Positions 43,060 through 43,977 of a stretch of 43,977 nucleotides of DNA are shown here, one piece after another (the stretch's first letter is position 1; every line of letters starts with the position of its first letter). This DNA comes from Psychrobacter sp. UBA3480 (lineage in GTDB: Bacteria; Pseudomonadota; Gammaproteobacteria; Pseudomonadales; Moraxellaceae). The notes below the pieces were generated by a model that saw nothing but the letters and a program-made list of their open reading frames with translations, had not been told where the DNA came from and ran no database searches. Location of the stretch: the NCBI RefSeq assembly GCF_002377945.1, contig NZ_DFQV01000030.1, positions 1 to 43,977 on the forward strand. Direction: 5' to 3'. Both the position numbers and the translations under genes were made by a program.

Positions 43060-43977
43060 TTATAATTCAAAATCATCAAAATCACTATCCGATAAGTCAG
43101 AGTCAATCTGACCAACCAAGTACGAGCTAATCTCAGTCTCTTGCGGTGCTACTTGCACATTGTCAGACGATAGCCACGTGTTAATCCACGGGATTGGGTT
43201 TGATTTTGAGTTCGGGAACGCCGCTGGCAAGCCGACAGTTTCCATACGTAAGTTGGTGATGTATTCGATATATTGGCAAAGGATATCTTTGTTTAAACCA
43301 ATCATCGAGCCATCTTTGAACAGGTAGCCTGCCCATTCTTTTTCTTGCTCGGCAGCCTTACGGAAGATTTCGATGCTTTCTTCATAACACTCTGCGGCAA
43401 TCTCGACCATTTCAGGGTCGTCACGACCATTGCGCATGAGGTTTAGCATATGCTGCGTACCCGTCAGATGCAGCGCTTCATCACGAGCGATTAGCTTGAT
43501 GATTTTGGCATTGCCTTCCATCAATTTACGCTCAGCAAAGGCAAACGAGCAAGCAAACGACACATAGAAACGAATCGCTTCTAGAACGTTGACCGCCATA
43601 ATGCACAAGTACATTTGCTTTTTCAGCGATCGTAAATCAACGGTCACTTGCTCGCCATTGATGTTGTGCGTACCTGGACCATACAGGCTATATAGCTGTG
43701 AGTTGCGATACAGCTCATCATAATACTGGGCGATATCAGAGGCACGGCCCAAGATGTGCTCGTTTTGCATAATGTCATCAAAGATAATATTTGGATCATT
43801 GACGATATTACGAATGATATGCGTATAGCTGCGTGAGTGAATGGTCTCAGAGAACGACCATGTCTCAATCCACGTCTCAAGCTCAGGGATAGACACTAGC
43901 GGCAGTAGCACCACGTTTGGACTACGACCTTGAATAGAGTCGAGTAGGGTCTGATACTTGAGGTTGCTCAAAAATAT
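43060..43977 (-). CDS. nrdB: Ribonucleotide reductase class Ia beta subunit, cut by window end
   Basis: The C-terminal 304 residues or so are present; the frame runs off the end at 43977 and the N-terminus, with the first metal-ligand aspartate, is outside. [16 protein letters not shown] carries a metal-ligand Glu and His and the radical tyrosine (Tyr122 in E. coli numbering); [16 protein letters not shown] carries later ligands. The rest tracks E. coli NrdB almost residue by residue ([20 protein letters not shown]). The C-terminus ends DFDDFEL, the tail that docks on NrdA, here unlike the E. coli DLSNFQL ending but equally acidic-aromatic. Fe or Mn cofactor choice is presumably Fe. Confidence 0.97.
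   Translation of the reverse strand: MFLSNLKYQTLLDSIQGRSPNVVLLPLVSIPELETWIETWSFSETIHSRSYTHIIRNIVNDPNIIFDDIMQNEHILGRASDIAQYYDELYRNSQLYSLYGPGTHNINGEQVTVDLRSLKKQMYLCIMAVNVLEAIRFYVSFACSFAFAERKLMEGNAKIIKLIARDEALHLTGTQHMLNLMRNGRDDPEMVEIAAECYEESIEIFRKAAEQEKEWAGYLFKDGSMIGLNKDILCQYIEYITNLRMETVGLPAAFPNSKSNPIPWINTWLSSDNVQVAPQETEISSYLVGQIDSDLSDSDFDDFEL

Noticed and set aside
1..43977. Mobile elements, CRISPR arrays, prophage genes, defence systems, rRNA or tRNA genes
   Set aside because: No transposase, integrase, spaced direct repeats or conserved RNA motifs were found on reading; all long coding regions are chromosomal core or envelope genes.

Overview
The window looks like ordinary chromosome of a gamma-proteobacterium of the Moraxellaceae, most probably Psychrobacter. 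The basis is moderate, AT-leaning composition, close fit of the housekeeping proteins to gamma-proteobacterial families (NrdB, PurF, PyrD, SecD/F, LipB), a flavin reductase next to a short oxygen-dependent-type methionine synthase as in Acinetobacter relatives, and an isolated gspL-gspM pair, which fits the scattered type II secretion genes of that family. The species call is inference. I see no rRNA, tRNA, CRISPR array, insertion sequence, integrase or phage gene.

Layout. 1-2.4 kb: the 3' end of a cobalamin-independent methionine synthase, a flavin reductase, a TauE/SafE-type exporter, and on the minus strand a small tail-anchored protein. 2.5-4.2 kb: ppa and lipB (minus). 4.5-9.4 kb: an aldehyde dehydrogenase, then an osmoprotectant (betaine/choline/proline-type) ABC transporter made of a fused binding-protein/permease and its ATPase. 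9.6-13.5 kb: pncB converging on xseA-xseB, plus a small lipoprotein. 13.8-20.5 kb: a plus-strand series of alpha/beta hydrolase, zapE, nitroreductase, gpsA, sixA, gspL and gspM. 20.7-24.7 kb: a small membrane protein, pyrD, cvpA and purF (pyrimidine and purine synthesis). 24.8-31.5 kb, all minus: azlC-azlD, a MATE exporter, secD-secF, yajC. 32.1-37.5 kb: a CNNM/CBS membrane protein, a secreted NTF2-like protein, and a very long MltD-type lytic transglycosylase with seven LysM repeats. 37.6-40.8 kb: a second, MltF-like lytic transglycosylase converging on the first, a 1.08-kb spacer without genes, and a NIF3-family protein. 41.1-44 kb: a DegS/AlgW-type periplasmic protease, then the 2Fe-2S ferredoxin and class Ia ribonucleotide reductase beta subunit (nrdB, cut by the window end).

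Most genes are core metabolism and envelope biogenesis. Linked sets are SecD/SecF/YajC (translocase accessory), XseA/XseB, AzlC/AzlD, GspL/GspM (inner-membrane platform of type II secretion), NrdB with its maintenance ferredoxin, and the two-gene osmoprotectant transporter.

No clearly new multi-gene system is visible. The least explained items are the 1.08-kb gene-free spacer at 38.9-39.9 kb, which holds a three-level nested inverted repeat and a 13-bp direct repeat; the terminator-like leader in front of the osmoprotectant transporter; a 6 x 15-bp degenerate tandem array after the aldehyde dehydrogenase; and several proteins with lineage-specific extensions (SecF, GpsA, LipB, MltD).
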